Assembly: GCF_918698005.1 (NCBI RefSeq)
Contig: NZ_CAKKLJ010000003.1
Location: 248,001 to 312,000 of the forward strand
Length of the DNA stretch: 64,000 bases
Source: Microbacterium sp. Bi121
GTDB taxonomy: Bacteria > Actinomycetota > Actinomycetes > Actinomycetales > Microbacteriaceae
Direction of reading: 5' to 3'
The translations under genes were made by a program, and so were the position numbers. Within the stretch, counting starts at the first letter, position 1. Every line of letters starts with the position of its first letter. The notes under the pieces are model-generated. The model saw only the letters and a program-made list of their open reading frames with translations. It was not told the DNA's origin and did not search any database. Positions 34,768 through 43,777 of this stretch are shown here, in pieces.

Positions 34768-36435
34768 TCACACGGTGACGCGGAGGATCTCCTCGATCGT
34801 CGTGATGCCATCGGCGACCTTCGCCCAACCGTCATCGCGCAGCGGCACCATTCCCTGCTTCAGGGCGATCTGCCGCAGCTCGCTGCCGGTTCCATGTGCG
34901 ACAAGCGCCTGCTCGATCTCATCGGTGAGTGTCATAACCTCGTGCAGTCCGACGCGGCCCCGATACCCCGTGTTGGAGCAGGCGGAGCATCCGACGGCGC
35001 GGTACACGGTGGCGTGATTGATCAGCTCAGCGGGCATCCCGACGGCATCGAGCATCGCGCGATCGTCTTCGATGGGCTGGCGGCAGCGAGTGCACAGGCG
35101 ACGGGCGAGGCGCTGGGCGACTACGGCGCTCAGTGCGGTCGCCACCAGGAACGGCTCGGTGCCGATCTCGACCAGGCGGGTCAGCGCACTCGGCGCATCG
35201 TTCGTGTGCAGCGTCGAGAGCACGAGGTGGCCGGTGAGCGCCGCCTCGATCGAGATCGTCGCCGTCTCGCGGTCGCGGATCTCACCGACCAGCACGACGT
35301 CGGGGTCAGAGCGCAGGATCGCGCGCAGCGCGGAGGCGAACGTGAGCCCTGCGCGTGGATTCACCTGCACCTGGTTGATGTCCGGGATGCGGTACTCCAC
35401 CGGATCCTCGACCGTGATCACGTTCACGCGCGGATTCGAGACGGTCCGCAGCGCGGTGTACAGCGTGGTCGACTTTCCGGAGCCGGTCGGACCTGTGACC
35501 AGCACCATGCCGTGCGGGCGGGTGATCGCCTCGCGGAACCGGTGCTCGTTGCGTCGCAGGAACAGCAGATCGTCCATCGACATGGACTGGCCGCTGTTGT
35601 CGAGGATTCGCATGACGATCTTCTCGCCCCACACCGTCGGCAGCGTGGCCACGCGGAGGTCGACGCTGCGGCCCTCGTGCAGCACCGAGATGCGGCCGTC
35701 CTGAGGCACGCGCTTCTCGGCGATGTCGATGGACGACATGATCTTCAGTCGCGAGATCACACCGTCCTGGATGCTGCGATCCGCTCGCTGCATCTCGTGC
35801 AGCACGCCGTCGATGCGGAACCGCACCGTGAGGCGGTGCTCGCCCGGCTCGATGTGGATGTCGCTGGCCCGGTCGTTGATCGCCTGGGTGATGAGCAGGT
35901 TCACGAAGCGGACGACCGGGGCATCGATGTCCTGGTCGTCGAGCTGCTCGGTGAACATGCTGTCGGCGCTGGACGATGATTCGCCGATCTGCTCCGACAG
36001 GTCGCTGAGCTCGCCGTCCGAGCGCAGCAGCCGCTCGAACGCCTGCATCAGCGAGTCCTCCGCGACGACCACGGGGACGACCCGCAGATCGGTCAGCGTG
36101 GCTATGTCGTCCAGCGCGATGATGTCGGTCGGATCCAGCATCCCCACGGTCAGCTGATCGCGCACCATGCGCAGCGGCAGCAGCCGGTACTTGCGGCACA
36201 GCGGCCCAGGCACGAGCGCGACCACCTGCGGATCGAACGTGTACGTCGTCAGATCGACGAAGCTGCAGCCCGTCGCGATCGATGTCGCCTCGGCGACCTG
36301 CGCCTCGGTGATCCGGCGCTGCTGCAGCAGATGCCGCGGCAACTCCTCTCCATCGCCCACTTCGGCGATGGCCGTCCCGATGACGTCGGCATCAGCCGCG
36401 CCCGTAGACACCAGATACTGCCCCAGTCCCCTCAC
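34768..36435 (-). CDS. pilB: pilus extension ATPase PilB
   Basis: This 555-residue assembly ATPase has an N-terminal MshEN/GspE-N domain (residues 1-150), then ASDIHIEP, Walker A GPTGSGKSTT near residue 320, TVEDPVEY, Walker B DPDVVLVGEIRD, GHLVLSTLHT and the zinc tetracysteine CTRC...CSAC. The GTG at 36435 is chosen because AGAGGGG is correctly spaced; the upstream 156-codon extension is antisense to pepO. Unusually it is on the opposite strand to the rest of the pilus genes, with its own promoter. Confidence 0.93.
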   Translation of the reverse strand: MRGLGQYLVSTGAADADVIGTAIAEVGDGEELPRHLLQQRRITEAQVAEATSIATGCSFVDLTTYTFDPQVVALVPGPLCRKYRLLPLRMVRDQLTVGMLDPTDIIALDDIATLTDLRVVPVVVAEDSLMQAFERLLRSDGELSDLSEQIGESSSSADSMFTEQLDDQDIDAPVVRFVNLLITQAINDRASDIHIEPGEHRLTVRFRIDGVLHEMQRADRSIQDGVISRLKIMSSIDIAEKRVPQDGRISVLHEGRSVDLRVATLPTVWGEKIVMRILDNSGQSMSMDDLLFLRRNEHRFREAITRPHGMVLVTGPTGSGKSTTLYTALRTVSNPRVNVITVEDPVEYRIPDINQVQVNPRAGLTFASALRAILRSDPDVVLVGEIRDRETATISIEAALTGHLVLSTLHTNDAPSALTRLVEIGTEPFLVATALSAVVAQRLARRLCTRCRQPIEDDRAMLDAVGMPAELINHATVYRAVGCSACSNTGYRGRVGLHEVMTLTDEIEQALVAHGTGSELRQIALKQGMVPLRDDGWAKVADGITTIEEILRVTV

Positions 36436-36556
36436 AGCATTTCCCCTCTTCCGGCGTCTCCGCCGTATCCCCTTCTCGACATCATATTGCGCCACGCCCC
36501 GCCCGAACAGAGCGGATTTCCGATGCGCGCCGAGCACGCCGAGCGCCCCGCGCGCA

Positions 36557-36562
36557 TAGGGT
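36557..36562 (+). promoter_or_regulatory. putative -10 element of the M13 peptidase gene
   Basis: TAGGGT followed by 6 bases and the ATG at 36569; leaderless arrangement. Confidence 0.45.
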
Positions 36563-36568
36563 GGACGC

Positions 36569-38533
36569 ATGACTGATGTGCTTCCCGCCGGTCTCGCGAC
36601 CGAAGAGTTCAGCTCCGACATCCGCCCCCAGGACGACCTGTATCGCCACGTCAACGGCGCGTGGCTCGATCGCACTGAGATCCCCGGCGACAAGGCGCGA
36701 TGGGGCTCCTTCCACATGCTCGCCGAGCAGGCCGAGAAGGATGTGCGGACGATCATCGAAGAGTCGCAGGGTGCCGCGCCCGGCACCCTCGAGCGCAAGA
36801 TCGGCGACCTGTTCACGAGCTTCATGGACACCGCGCGCATCGATGCCGCCGGGGTCCAGCCCCTGCAGGAGACGCTTGCCGAGATCGACCGGATCGACGG
36901 CATCCCGGCCCTGCTCGCGATCGCCGGTGCCTACGAGCGCGACGGCCGCGCCCACATGATCGGGCTCTACATCGACGGCGATCCCGGCGATCCGGAGCGC
37001 TACGTGCCGATCCTCGTCCAGTCGGGCCTCTCGCTCCCTGACGAGAGTTACTACCGCCTCGACAGCTTCGCCGGCACTCGCGACGCGTACCGTGCGCACC
37101 TCGAGCGCCTCCTCGCGCTCGCCGGGGTGCAGGATGCCGCGGGCGACGCCGAGCGCGCCTTCGCGCTCGAAGCCGAGATCGCCTCCAAGCACTGGGACAA
37201 CGTCGCCAGCCGCGACGCCGTGAAGACCTACAACCTCAAGTCGTGGGACGACTTCCAGGCCCTTGTCGGCGTCGATCTGACGCCGTGGCGGGATGCCGTC
37301 GGACCCACGAACCCGGATGCCTTCGCCGAAGTCGTCGTCAGCCAGCCCAGCGCCTTCGAGGGTCTCGGCGCACTGCTGACCGCCGATCGGCTCGACGACT
37401 GGAAGGCGTGGCTGCGGGCACAGGCCGTGCATGCCGCGGCACCCTTCCTCACCGACGACATCGTGCAGGAGAACTTCTCGTTCTACGGCACGGAGCTCAC
37501 CGGCGTCCCGACGATCCGCGAGCGCTGGAAGCGCGGCGTCTCGGTCACCGAGAGTGCTCTGGGCGAGGCGATCGGCAAGGTCTACGTCGAGCGGCACTAC
37601 CCGCCGACGGCGAAGGCGGCGATGGACGAGCTCGTCGCGAACCTCATCGAGGCGTACCGGCAGAGCATCACGACGCTGGAGTGGATGAGCCCCGACACGC
37701 GTGAGCGCGCGCTCGCGAAGCTCGACGCGTTCACACCGAAGATCGGCCACCCGGAGGTCTGGCGCGACTACTCGACGCTCGAGATCGACGCCGCCGACAT
37801 CTTCGGCAACGTCCGCCGCGCGAACATCTTCGAGCACGACCGCAACGTCGACAAGATCGGCAAGCCCATCGACCGCAATGAGTGGCACATGCCGCCGCAG
37901 ATGGTCAACGCCTACTACAACCCGTCGATGAACGAGATCGTGTTCCCCGCAGCGATCCTGCAGTACCCGTTCTTCGATGCCTCGCGCGACGCCGCAGCGA
38001 ACTACGGCGGCATCGGCGCGGTCATCGGTCACGAGATCGGCCACGGTTTCGATGACCAGGGCAGCCGCTACGACGGCACCGGCAAGCTCGACGACTGGTG
38101 GACGGACGCCGATCGCGCAGCCTTCGAGGAGCGCACCAAGGCCCTGATCGCTCAGTACGACGCACTGGTTCCGGTGGGTCTCGGCGAGGAGAACAACGTC
38201 AACGGTGCGCTCACGATCGGCGAGAACATCGGCGATCTCGGTGGGCTCGGCATCGCGCTGAAGGCCTACGACATCGCCCTGGGCGGTGCGGAGGCCCCGG
38301 TGATCGACGGCCTCACCGGTGTGCAGCGACTGCTGCTGAGCTGGGCCCAGGTGTGGCAGCAGAAGAGCCGCGACCCCGAGACGATCCGCCTGCTCACGAT
38401 CGATCCGCACTCGCCGAACGAGTTCCGGTGCAACCAGATCGTGCGCAACATCGACGCCTTCTACGAGGCGTTCGGCGTGGCCGAAGGTGATGCTCTGCAC
38501 CTGCCGAGCGACCAGCGTGTGACGATCTGGTGA
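36569..38533 (+). CDS. pepO: M13 family zinc metallopeptidase (neprilysin/PepO-like)
   Basis: This 654-residue peptidase has the zinc motif HEIGH (VIGHEIGHGFDDQGS) near residue 490, the third ligand in GENIGDLGG, and the substrate-binding NAYYNP motif. The C-terminus ends in RVTIW, matching the conserved CxVW-type end of the family. No signal peptide is visible, so it is probably cytoplasmic and degrades peptides. Divergent from pilB. Confidence 0.94.
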   Translation: MTDVLPAGLATEEFSSDIRPQDDLYRHVNGAWLDRTEIPGDKARWGSFHMLAEQAEKDVRTIIEESQGAAPGTLERKIGDLFTSFMDTARIDAAGVQPLQETLAEIDRIDGIPALLAIAGAYERDGRAHMIGLYIDGDPGDPERYVPILVQSGLSLPDESYYRLDSFAGTRDAYRAHLERLLALAGVQDAAGDAERAFALEAEIASKHWDNVASRDAVKTYNLKSWDDFQALVGVDLTPWRDAVGPTNPDAFAEVVVSQPSAFEGLGALLTADRLDDWKAWLRAQAVHAAAPFLTDDIVQENFSFYGTELTGVPTIRERWKRGVSVTESALGEAIGKVYVERHYPPTAKAAMDELVANLIEAYRQSITTLEWMSPDTRERALAKLDAFTPKIGHPEVWRDYSTLEIDAADIFGNVRRANIFEHDRNVDKIGKPIDRNEWHMPPQMVNAYYNPSMNEIVFPAAILQYPFFDASRDAAANYGGIGAVIGHEIGHGFDDQGSRYDGTGKLDDWWTDADRAAFEERTKALIAQYDALVPVGLGEENNVNGALTIGENIGDLGGLGIALKAYDIALGGAEAPVIDGLTGVQRLLLSWAQVWQQKSRDPETIRLLTIDPHSPNEFRCNQIVRNIDAFYEAFGVAEGDALHLPSDQRVTIW

Positions 38534-38649
38534 CCGTTACCCGCAAACTTTGACCGGGCGTCGCCGCGCGGGACTACGATGGCGAGTGCCGCTGTCGGCG
38601 TGGATCGCGCGGCGCCTCCCCTCATCGACCTTCTTGGGAAGGAACACGC

Positions 38650-39558
38650 GTGGGCACTCCCCCTGAGCCTGCGATGCTGCGTCGGTCACAACGCAGCACC
38701 CGACGTCTGCCGCGCCGCGCGGCCATCGGTCGGCGATCGTTCGCCGCGACGACGCGCGCGCTTGAGGAGCTGGCGGATGCCGGTGCCCAGGTATCGGTGC
38801 ACGTCATGGATCTCGACACCGGGACGCAGGTGCTCGCCGGCGACGATCACGTCACCCTGCCGATTGCCGGGCTCGGCGTGGTGCCGTTGCTGATCGAGGT
38901 CGCCGCGCGGTTCGAGGCGGGGACGCTGGATCCCCTCGAGATCGTGGATCGCTCGGAGACGGACGATGTGACGGGGTCAGGGCTGTGGCGCAGTCTGCGC
39001 GCCCCGGCGCTGCCGCTCGTCGATCTCGCCGTGCTCGCGGCGACGGCAGGCGACCCGTTGGCCGTGAACATCCTGCTCGACCAGGTCGGCCACCACCGGG
39101 TTCGCGACCGGATCGAGTCGCTCGGACTCGAGCGGACGGCTGTGCTCGATAGATTTCGTGACGTTCGAGGGCCGGACGACGCCCCTCATGTCGCGGTCGG
39201 CACGACGCGGGAACTGGCGAACCTCTTCTCCGCACTCGTGAACTCGACGGCCGTGGACGCAGCGGTCAGCGCGCAGGTCGCGGAGTGGCTGAGCCTCAAT
39301 CACGATCTGAGTCTGGTGGCGGCATCCACGGGTCTCGACCCGTTCGCGCACGATCACGACGCGCACGGACTGCTGTTCATCAACAAGACGGGGCGCGACC
39401 GGGGCGTTCGTGCCGAGGCCGGTGTTCTTGCCGGCCCCCGTTCCGGCGTCGCCTACGCGATGATCGTCGGCTTCGACGACCTGTCGATCGCGCATCGGCT
39501 GCGCGCGCACGATGCGTTCCGGGTGCTCGGCGTCGAGCTGATGGAGTACGCGCACTGA
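38650..39558 (+). CDS. class A beta-lactamase-fold protein lacking the catalytic Ser and Lys
   Basis: This 302-residue protein follows the class A serine beta-lactamase/transpeptidase plan: VSVHVMDLDTG, a TGSGLWRSL segment, LVDLAVLAATAGDPLAVNILLD, and a KTG box (INKTG) near residue 255. At the nucleophile site the sequence reads AGLGVVPL (residues 73-80), where SxxK is expected, and the SDN loop reads GDP. No signal peptide. It is therefore probably non-catalytic. GTG start behind GGGAAGGA. Confidence 0.75.
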   Translation: MGTPPEPAMLRRSQRSTRRLPRRAAIGRRSFAATTRALEELADAGAQVSVHVMDLDTGTQVLAGDDHVTLPIAGLGVVPLLIEVAARFEAGTLDPLEIVDRSETDDVTGSGLWRSLRAPALPLVDLAVLAATAGDPLAVNILLDQVGHHRVRDRIESLGLERTAVLDRFRDVRGPDDAPHVAVGTTRELANLFSALVNSTAVDAAVSAQVAEWLSLNHDLSLVAASTGLDPFAHDHDAHGLLFINKTGRDRGVRAEAGVLAGPRSGVAYAMIVGFDDLSIAHRLRAHDAFRVLGVELMEYAH

Positions 39559-39584
39559 AGCCCCGCCCGTGATCGGACGGGGCT
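39559..39584. terminator. bidirectional terminator hairpin
   Basis: AGCCCCG (39559-39565) pairs with CGGGGCT (39578-39584); with one mismatch the stem extends to 11 pairs around a TGAT loop. It lies between two convergent genes. Confidence 0.65.
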
Positions 39585-39597
39585 CCGGATCGAGCGA

Positions 39598-41139
39598 TCA
39601 GGCGTGCGCGTGCGCGCCCACCCAGGTCCGCTCGTCGCCGGTCCAGCGGTTGACCGGCATCTGCCGCCGGGCCGACTCCATGTGCATCCGAGCGAAGGCC
39701 GGTGCGAAGACCTCGTTCACGGCATCCAGGCGATCCTGCTCTTCCCGGATCCTCGGCATGATCTCGCGGAATGCGGCCAAGACCGCGTCCTCGTCGACCA
39801 GAGTGAGCCGGCCGTGCTCGACCGTGACGACCCCGTCGACCATGACACGCACGATCGACGATCCGTTCTCGCTGTATACGAGGTGGTTCTCGAGGCGATT
39901 GGTGGGCAGGAACGCCAGGGTCGTCGTGTCGAACATGACGAGGTCGGCGCGCTTGCCGACTTCGATGGAGCCGATCGTCTGGTCCAGCACCCCGCTGCGG
40001 GCGCCGCCGATGGTCGCGGCGTCCAGCACCTCGGGCACGGTCGGCCAGCGCTCGAAGTCCGGTTCGGTGGCCTTGTGCAGGAGAGCCGCGGTCTTCATGA
40101 CCTCCATGAGGCGCGGCGTGTCGCTCGAGGAGCATCCGTCCGTGCCGAGGCCGAGGTTCACGCCGGCGTCCTGGTAGGCGCGCCAGGGCAGGATGCCGGA
40201 CCCGAGCTTGAGGTTCGAGATCGCATTGTGCGAGACGGAGACGCCCGACCGTGCGATCCGCTCGATGTCGTCGCCCGTGACCCAGATGCCGTGAGCGAAC
40301 GTCGTGCGCGGGTTCAGGGCGCCGATCTCGTCGAGGTGCTGCACGAGCGTGCGTCCGCCGTAGAGCTCATCTCCGGTCACCGCCTGCGTCTTCGTCTCGA
40401 GCACGTGGATGTGCACCTCGGCGTCGAACTCCGCGGACAGGGATGCCGCTCCCGCGAGCAGGTCGTCGGTGCAGCGCTGCGGACCGGACGGCGCCAGCAT
40501 GTATCGGATGCGTCCGCCTGCCGATCCGTGATGCCTGCGGAAGGCATCGCGGGAGTAGTCGAGGTACTCCGCCGCGGTGAGCGTCGGCGCCTGCCGCACC
40601 TGGCGGACGACCTCCTCGGGCAGCCAATCAGCGACGAACGGCAAGGTGTCGACGAACGGCCGGTTGATGATGTGGCCGGAGACATTGGCCCGGATCCCGA
40701 TGTCGCTGTACGCGCCGGCGACGGCCGCGAGCTGGTCGAGGTCCTGCCCCGGCGTCTCGAGCACATCGTCGACGAGCGTGGTCACGCCCGACTTCATCGA
40801 CTCCATCGCGAACATGAGCGTGCGCAGCCGGATGAGATCCGGCGGGGTGGGGCTGCCGCCGAGGATGGGGTAGGCGTACGCCATCCACAGCTCCAGCGGC
40901 ATGTTGTCGTAGCGGCCCTTGTAGAGGTACTCCCACGAGTGGGTGTGCGCGTTGACGAAACCCGGGGTGACGAGCATTCCCGTGCCGTCGATCACGGTCT
41001 CGCCCGGTCGCGCTTCGAGGTTCGTGCCGATCTCGGTGAAGCATCCGTCCGCGATGCGCAGGTCACGCCGCACCGGCGTCGCGTGCATGCTCGCGTCCAT
41101 GGTGATGACATCCGCGTTGCGGATCAGGGTGGCGGTCAT
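39598..41139 (-). CDS. metal-dependent amidohydrolase, nucleobase deaminase-like (ATZ/TRZ family)
   Basis: This 513-residue TIM-barrel deaminase has metal ligands in VNAHTHSWEY (HxH), HIHVLETK, FAHGIW and LGTDGCSSSD. The form is of the ATZ/TRZ/SsnA group that deaminates purines, pyrimidines or triazines. The ATG at 41139 overlaps the NCS1 permease stop (ATGA). The larger fused frame upstream is an artefact in the permease gene. With permease and PucR it suggests uptake and deamination of a nucleobase such as 8-oxoguanine or cytosine; the substrate is inferred. Confidence 0.86.
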   Translation of the reverse strand: MTATLIRNADVITMDASMHATPVRRDLRIADGCFTEIGTNLEARPGETVIDGTGMLVTPGFVNAHTHSWEYLYKGRYDNMPLELWMAYAYPILGGSPTPPDLIRLRTLMFAMESMKSGVTTLVDDVLETPGQDLDQLAAVAGAYSDIGIRANVSGHIINRPFVDTLPFVADWLPEEVVRQVRQAPTLTAAEYLDYSRDAFRRHHGSAGGRIRYMLAPSGPQRCTDDLLAGAASLSAEFDAEVHIHVLETKTQAVTGDELYGGRTLVQHLDEIGALNPRTTFAHGIWVTGDDIERIARSGVSVSHNAISNLKLGSGILPWRAYQDAGVNLGLGTDGCSSSDTPRLMEVMKTAALLHKATEPDFERWPTVPEVLDAATIGGARSGVLDQTIGSIEVGKRADLVMFDTTTLAFLPTNRLENHLVYSENGSSIVRVMVDGVVTVEHGRLTLVDEDAVLAAFREIMPRIREEQDRLDAVNEVFAPAFARMHMESARRQMPVNRWTGDERTWVGAHAHA

Positions 41140-42512
41140 TCGCCTGCTCCGTTCTGTGCGTCCGTGTGCTGCGCGGCGTCCGGCGCCGGTGCTGCGAGGG
41201 ATGCCGCGGCCGCGGCCCGGCGAGTGCTGCGGGCGACCCAGTGGCAGATCGGGGCGGCGATCACTGCGACGAGGACGCCCTGGATGGCCGGGCTGCCGAG
41301 TCCGGTGATGGAGCCGAACCCGGCTGCAGCCGTGCCCAGCAGGTAGGCGATGACGCCGGGCCAGACGAACCCCGGTACGCTGTCGAGGTCTGTCCCCGGG
41401 TCGCGGCGCCGCCAGACGAACAGGAACGTGCCGATGATGACCCCGCCCAGCGGCGGGATCACCGTGCCGAGGGTGACGAGGAACATGGTCATCGAGTCGG
41501 CTAGGCCGCTGACCGCGAGGGCGATGCCGATGATGACGCCGCCGATGATGAAGGGGCGCTTGTCGGCCTTGCCGAACAGCTCGGACCCTGCGACGCCGAA
41601 CGCGTAGGCCGCGTTGTCGTTGGTGGTCCAGAGGTTGAACGTGAGCATGAAGACGCCGAGGCCGGCAAGACCCATCGTGAACAGCAGCGTGGTGAAGTCG
41701 GCCTCGTCGAACGCGATCGCGCCGATGCCGCCGAACACGAGCATCGCGGTCTCGACGACCAGGAGTGCACCCAGGCAGACCAGGAAAGCGGTGCGCGCAC
41801 TGCGGGCGAAGCGGGTCCAGTTGCCGATCTGCGTTCCGCCGGAGATGAACGTTCCGATCATCATGGTGATCGCCATGCCGGGGGTGATCGAGCTGTCGCC
41901 GCTCGTCGCGAATAGTCCACCGATGCCGCCGACCTCGTCGAGGGAGAGCGCGGTGATCCAAATGCACAGGGCGAACATGAGCGGCACCGACACCCACGAG
42001 AGCACTTCGATGCCCTTGAACCCCCAGTATGAGGTGGTCGCCATGAGGAGGCCGCCGAAGATCGCGAGCGGCCACGATTCCGACCAGCCGAGGGCGGATG
42101 CGAGGAGGTTCGCGAAGATGCCGACCGTGATCCCGTACCAACCGATCTGGGTGCCGCCGAGGACGATCGAGGCCCACTTGCCGCCGACCCGGCCGAGGGT
42201 GAGGCGCGAGATGAGGACCGTGGACAGGCCGGTGCGGGCGCTCGCCGCGCCGAGGGTGGAGATGTAGAGGCCGAGGACGGCGGTCGCGACGGCGCACAGC
42301 AGCAGGAACGGGGCGAAGCCGAACGCACCGGCGACCTGTCCGCCGGTGACCATCGTCGGGGTGAAGAAGACGAACCCGCCGACGACGACGAGGACACCGA
42401 ACCAGCCCTGTCGAGAGTGTGCGGGGACGCGTGAGAGCGGATAGTCCTTGTCGACGCGCTCGGCGGCGGGCGGGACTGCGGGTGTGGCGGGAGGTGCGGA
42501 TGTGGTGGTCAT
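41136..42512 (-). CDS. NCS1 family nucleobase:cation symporter (CodB-like)
   Basis: This 458-residue membrane protein has 12 predicted helices and a Thr/Ala/Pro-rich N-terminus. The VVVGGFVFFTPTMVTGGQVA helix and WFGV segment are typical of NCS1/CodB cytosine-purine permeases. The ATG at 42512 follows GAAAGGA; an upstream frame to 42608 crosses the shared promoter and is rejected. It is first gene of the permease-deaminase operon, divergent from the PucR-type regulator. Confidence 0.88.
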   Translation of the reverse strand: MTTTSAPPATPAVPPAAERVDKDYPLSRVPAHSRQGWFGVLVVVGGFVFFTPTMVTGGQVAGAFGFAPFLLLCAVATAVLGLYISTLGAASARTGLSTVLISRLTLGRVGGKWASIVLGGTQIGWYGITVGIFANLLASALGWSESWPLAIFGGLLMATTSYWGFKGIEVLSWVSVPLMFALCIWITALSLDEVGGIGGLFATSGDSSITPGMAITMMIGTFISGGTQIGNWTRFARSARTAFLVCLGALLVVETAMLVFGGIGAIAFDEADFTTLLFTMGLAGLGVFMLTFNLWTTNDNAAYAFGVAGSELFGKADKRPFIIGGVIIGIALAVSGLADSMTMFLVTLGTVIPPLGGVIIGTFLFVWRRRDPGTDLDSVPGFVWPGVIAYLLGTAAAGFGSITGLGSPAIQGVLVAVIAAPICHWVARSTRRAAAAASLAAPAPDAAQHTDAQNGAGE

Positions 42513-42608
42513 GGCGCATTCCTTTCGGTCACCGCTCATTGCAGTCCTCGAATGTTTCGCCGCTGTTGCAGGAGGGGATTGTGTGGAGGAGATCACCCGT
42601 CCGGGCAT

Positions 42609-42636
42609 CCGGAGGTGGGGGAGAGCACACCTCCGG
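42609..42636. promoter_or_regulatory. inverted repeat between permease and regulator genes
   Basis: CCGGAGGTG (42609-42617) and CACCTCCGG (42628-42636) form a perfect 9-base inverted repeat with a 10-base gap, midway between the divergent permease and PucR genes. A candidate PucR operator. The remaining 170 bases of this gap show no gene. Confidence 0.5.
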
Positions 42637-42684
42637 CAATCTCGGGGAAACGATGGCGAAACACGGCCGCCTTATCGTCGGGTG

Positions 42685-43764
42685 ATGGTCGGGCGGAGAC
42701 GGGAAGACACGGATGCGCTGGTCGGCGACGTCCGCGTCGCGGACCTGCTCGCGTGGGACGGGCCGCCGATGGAGCTCGCCGGACGGCCGGTCGGCCTCGA
42801 TCGCGTGATCCGCTGGTCGCTGCCGTCGGACCTGCTCGACCCGAGCCCGTACCTGCGCGGCGGCGAGCTCGTGCTGACCTCGGGGATCTCGATGACTGAA
42901 GTCGAAGCGCAGCGCAGGTTCGTGGCGGCCGTCTGCGGCGCCGGGGCGTCAGCGATCGGCTTCGCCCTCGGCGTTGTGACCGATGAGGTGCCGGCGCCGA
43001 TCATCCGGACGGCGAACGCCCTGGGTGTCGCGGTGCTGCGGATCCCCGCCGATGTCGCGTTCGTCGAGATCACGCATCGCCTGGCGGCCGAGCAGCACCG
43101 GCAGGAGCAGGAGGCTCGCGAGCGCGCCCGTGTCGGGGCGATCATCGACATGGTGCGCCGCGGGCAGGCCAGCGCCGTCGTCCTCGGCGCTGAACTCGAC
43201 GACGCGGATGCTGTGCATATCGTCGTCGCGCCCAGCGCTATCCGCCTGCCGCTCCCCGAAGGCTCCGTCGTCGGCACGGTCGGCGCGGACACGGTCGCGA
43301 TCGTGCCGGGGACCATCGGCGGACTGCTCTCCGCGCCGCACGACATCGATGCCGTGTTCGGCTGGAGCGGTCCGATCGTGCAGGAACGCATCGCGATCGC
43401 GCTTCGGGAGGCGTTCGCCGCTGCCGCCATCGCACCCCGGCTGCGGCGACCGGCCGGTCCGCGCGACCTCGCCACGTGGGAGGGCCTGGTGCACCGACTC
43501 ACGCCCGACCAGATCGCTCCGTTCACGGAGCACGTGATCACGCCGCTGCGCCGGTACGACGCGCGTCACCGCACACAGCTGCTGCAGACGGCCGAGGCTC
43601 TCTGCCGGAGGGACGGCGCGGTGCAGGCGGCCTCAGCCGATCTGTTCATCCACGAGAACACCCTCCGCAAGCGCGCCGCACGCATCGAGGAGATCACCGG
43701 GCTGAACCCGCTCAACGCCCTCGATCGCGCGGCGTTCCTCGTCGCCATCCTCGGCGGCACGTGA
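42685..43764 (+). CDS. PucR family transcriptional regulator
   Basis: This regulator of about 359 residues has an N-terminal PucR sensory domain (VRVADLLAWDGPPMELAGR; SDLLDPSPYLRGGELVLTSG, in part) and a C-terminal PucR-type helix-turn-helix (YDARHRTQLLQTAEALCRR..., ending NTLRKRAARIEEITGLNP). Members activate purine, allantoin or other nitrogen-source genes. The start is uncertain (ATG 42685 or GTG 42682, neither with a clear ribosome site). It is divergent from the NCS1 permease operon, its likely target. Confidence 0.85.
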   Translation: MVGRRREDTDALVGDVRVADLLAWDGPPMELAGRPVGLDRVIRWSLPSDLLDPSPYLRGGELVLTSGISMTEVEAQRRFVAAVCGAGASAIGFALGVVTDEVPAPIIRTANALGVAVLRIPADVAFVEITHRLAAEQHRQEQEARERARVGAIIDMVRRGQASAVVLGAELDDADAVHIVVAPSAIRLPLPEGSVVGTVGADTVAIVPGTIGGLLSAPHDIDAVFGWSGPIVQERIAIALREAFAAAAIAPRLRRPAGPRDLATWEGLVHRLTPDQIAPFTEHVITPLRRYDARHRTQLLQTAEALCRRDGAVQAASADLFIHENTLRKRAARIEEITGLNPLNALDRAAFLVAILGGT

Positions 43765-43777
43765 ACGAGCCGCTCCG

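Noticed and set aside
34768..36903. A 711-codon version of PilB
   Set aside because: The first 156 codons are Ser/Arg-rich, lack homology and lie antisense to the metallopeptidase gene. GTG 36435 has a good ribosome site.
39598..42519. A 973-codon open frame spanning the deaminase and permease genes
   Set aside because: The upstream half is Arg/His-rich antisense-type sequence in the wrong frame of the permease. The deaminase homology starts at 41139.
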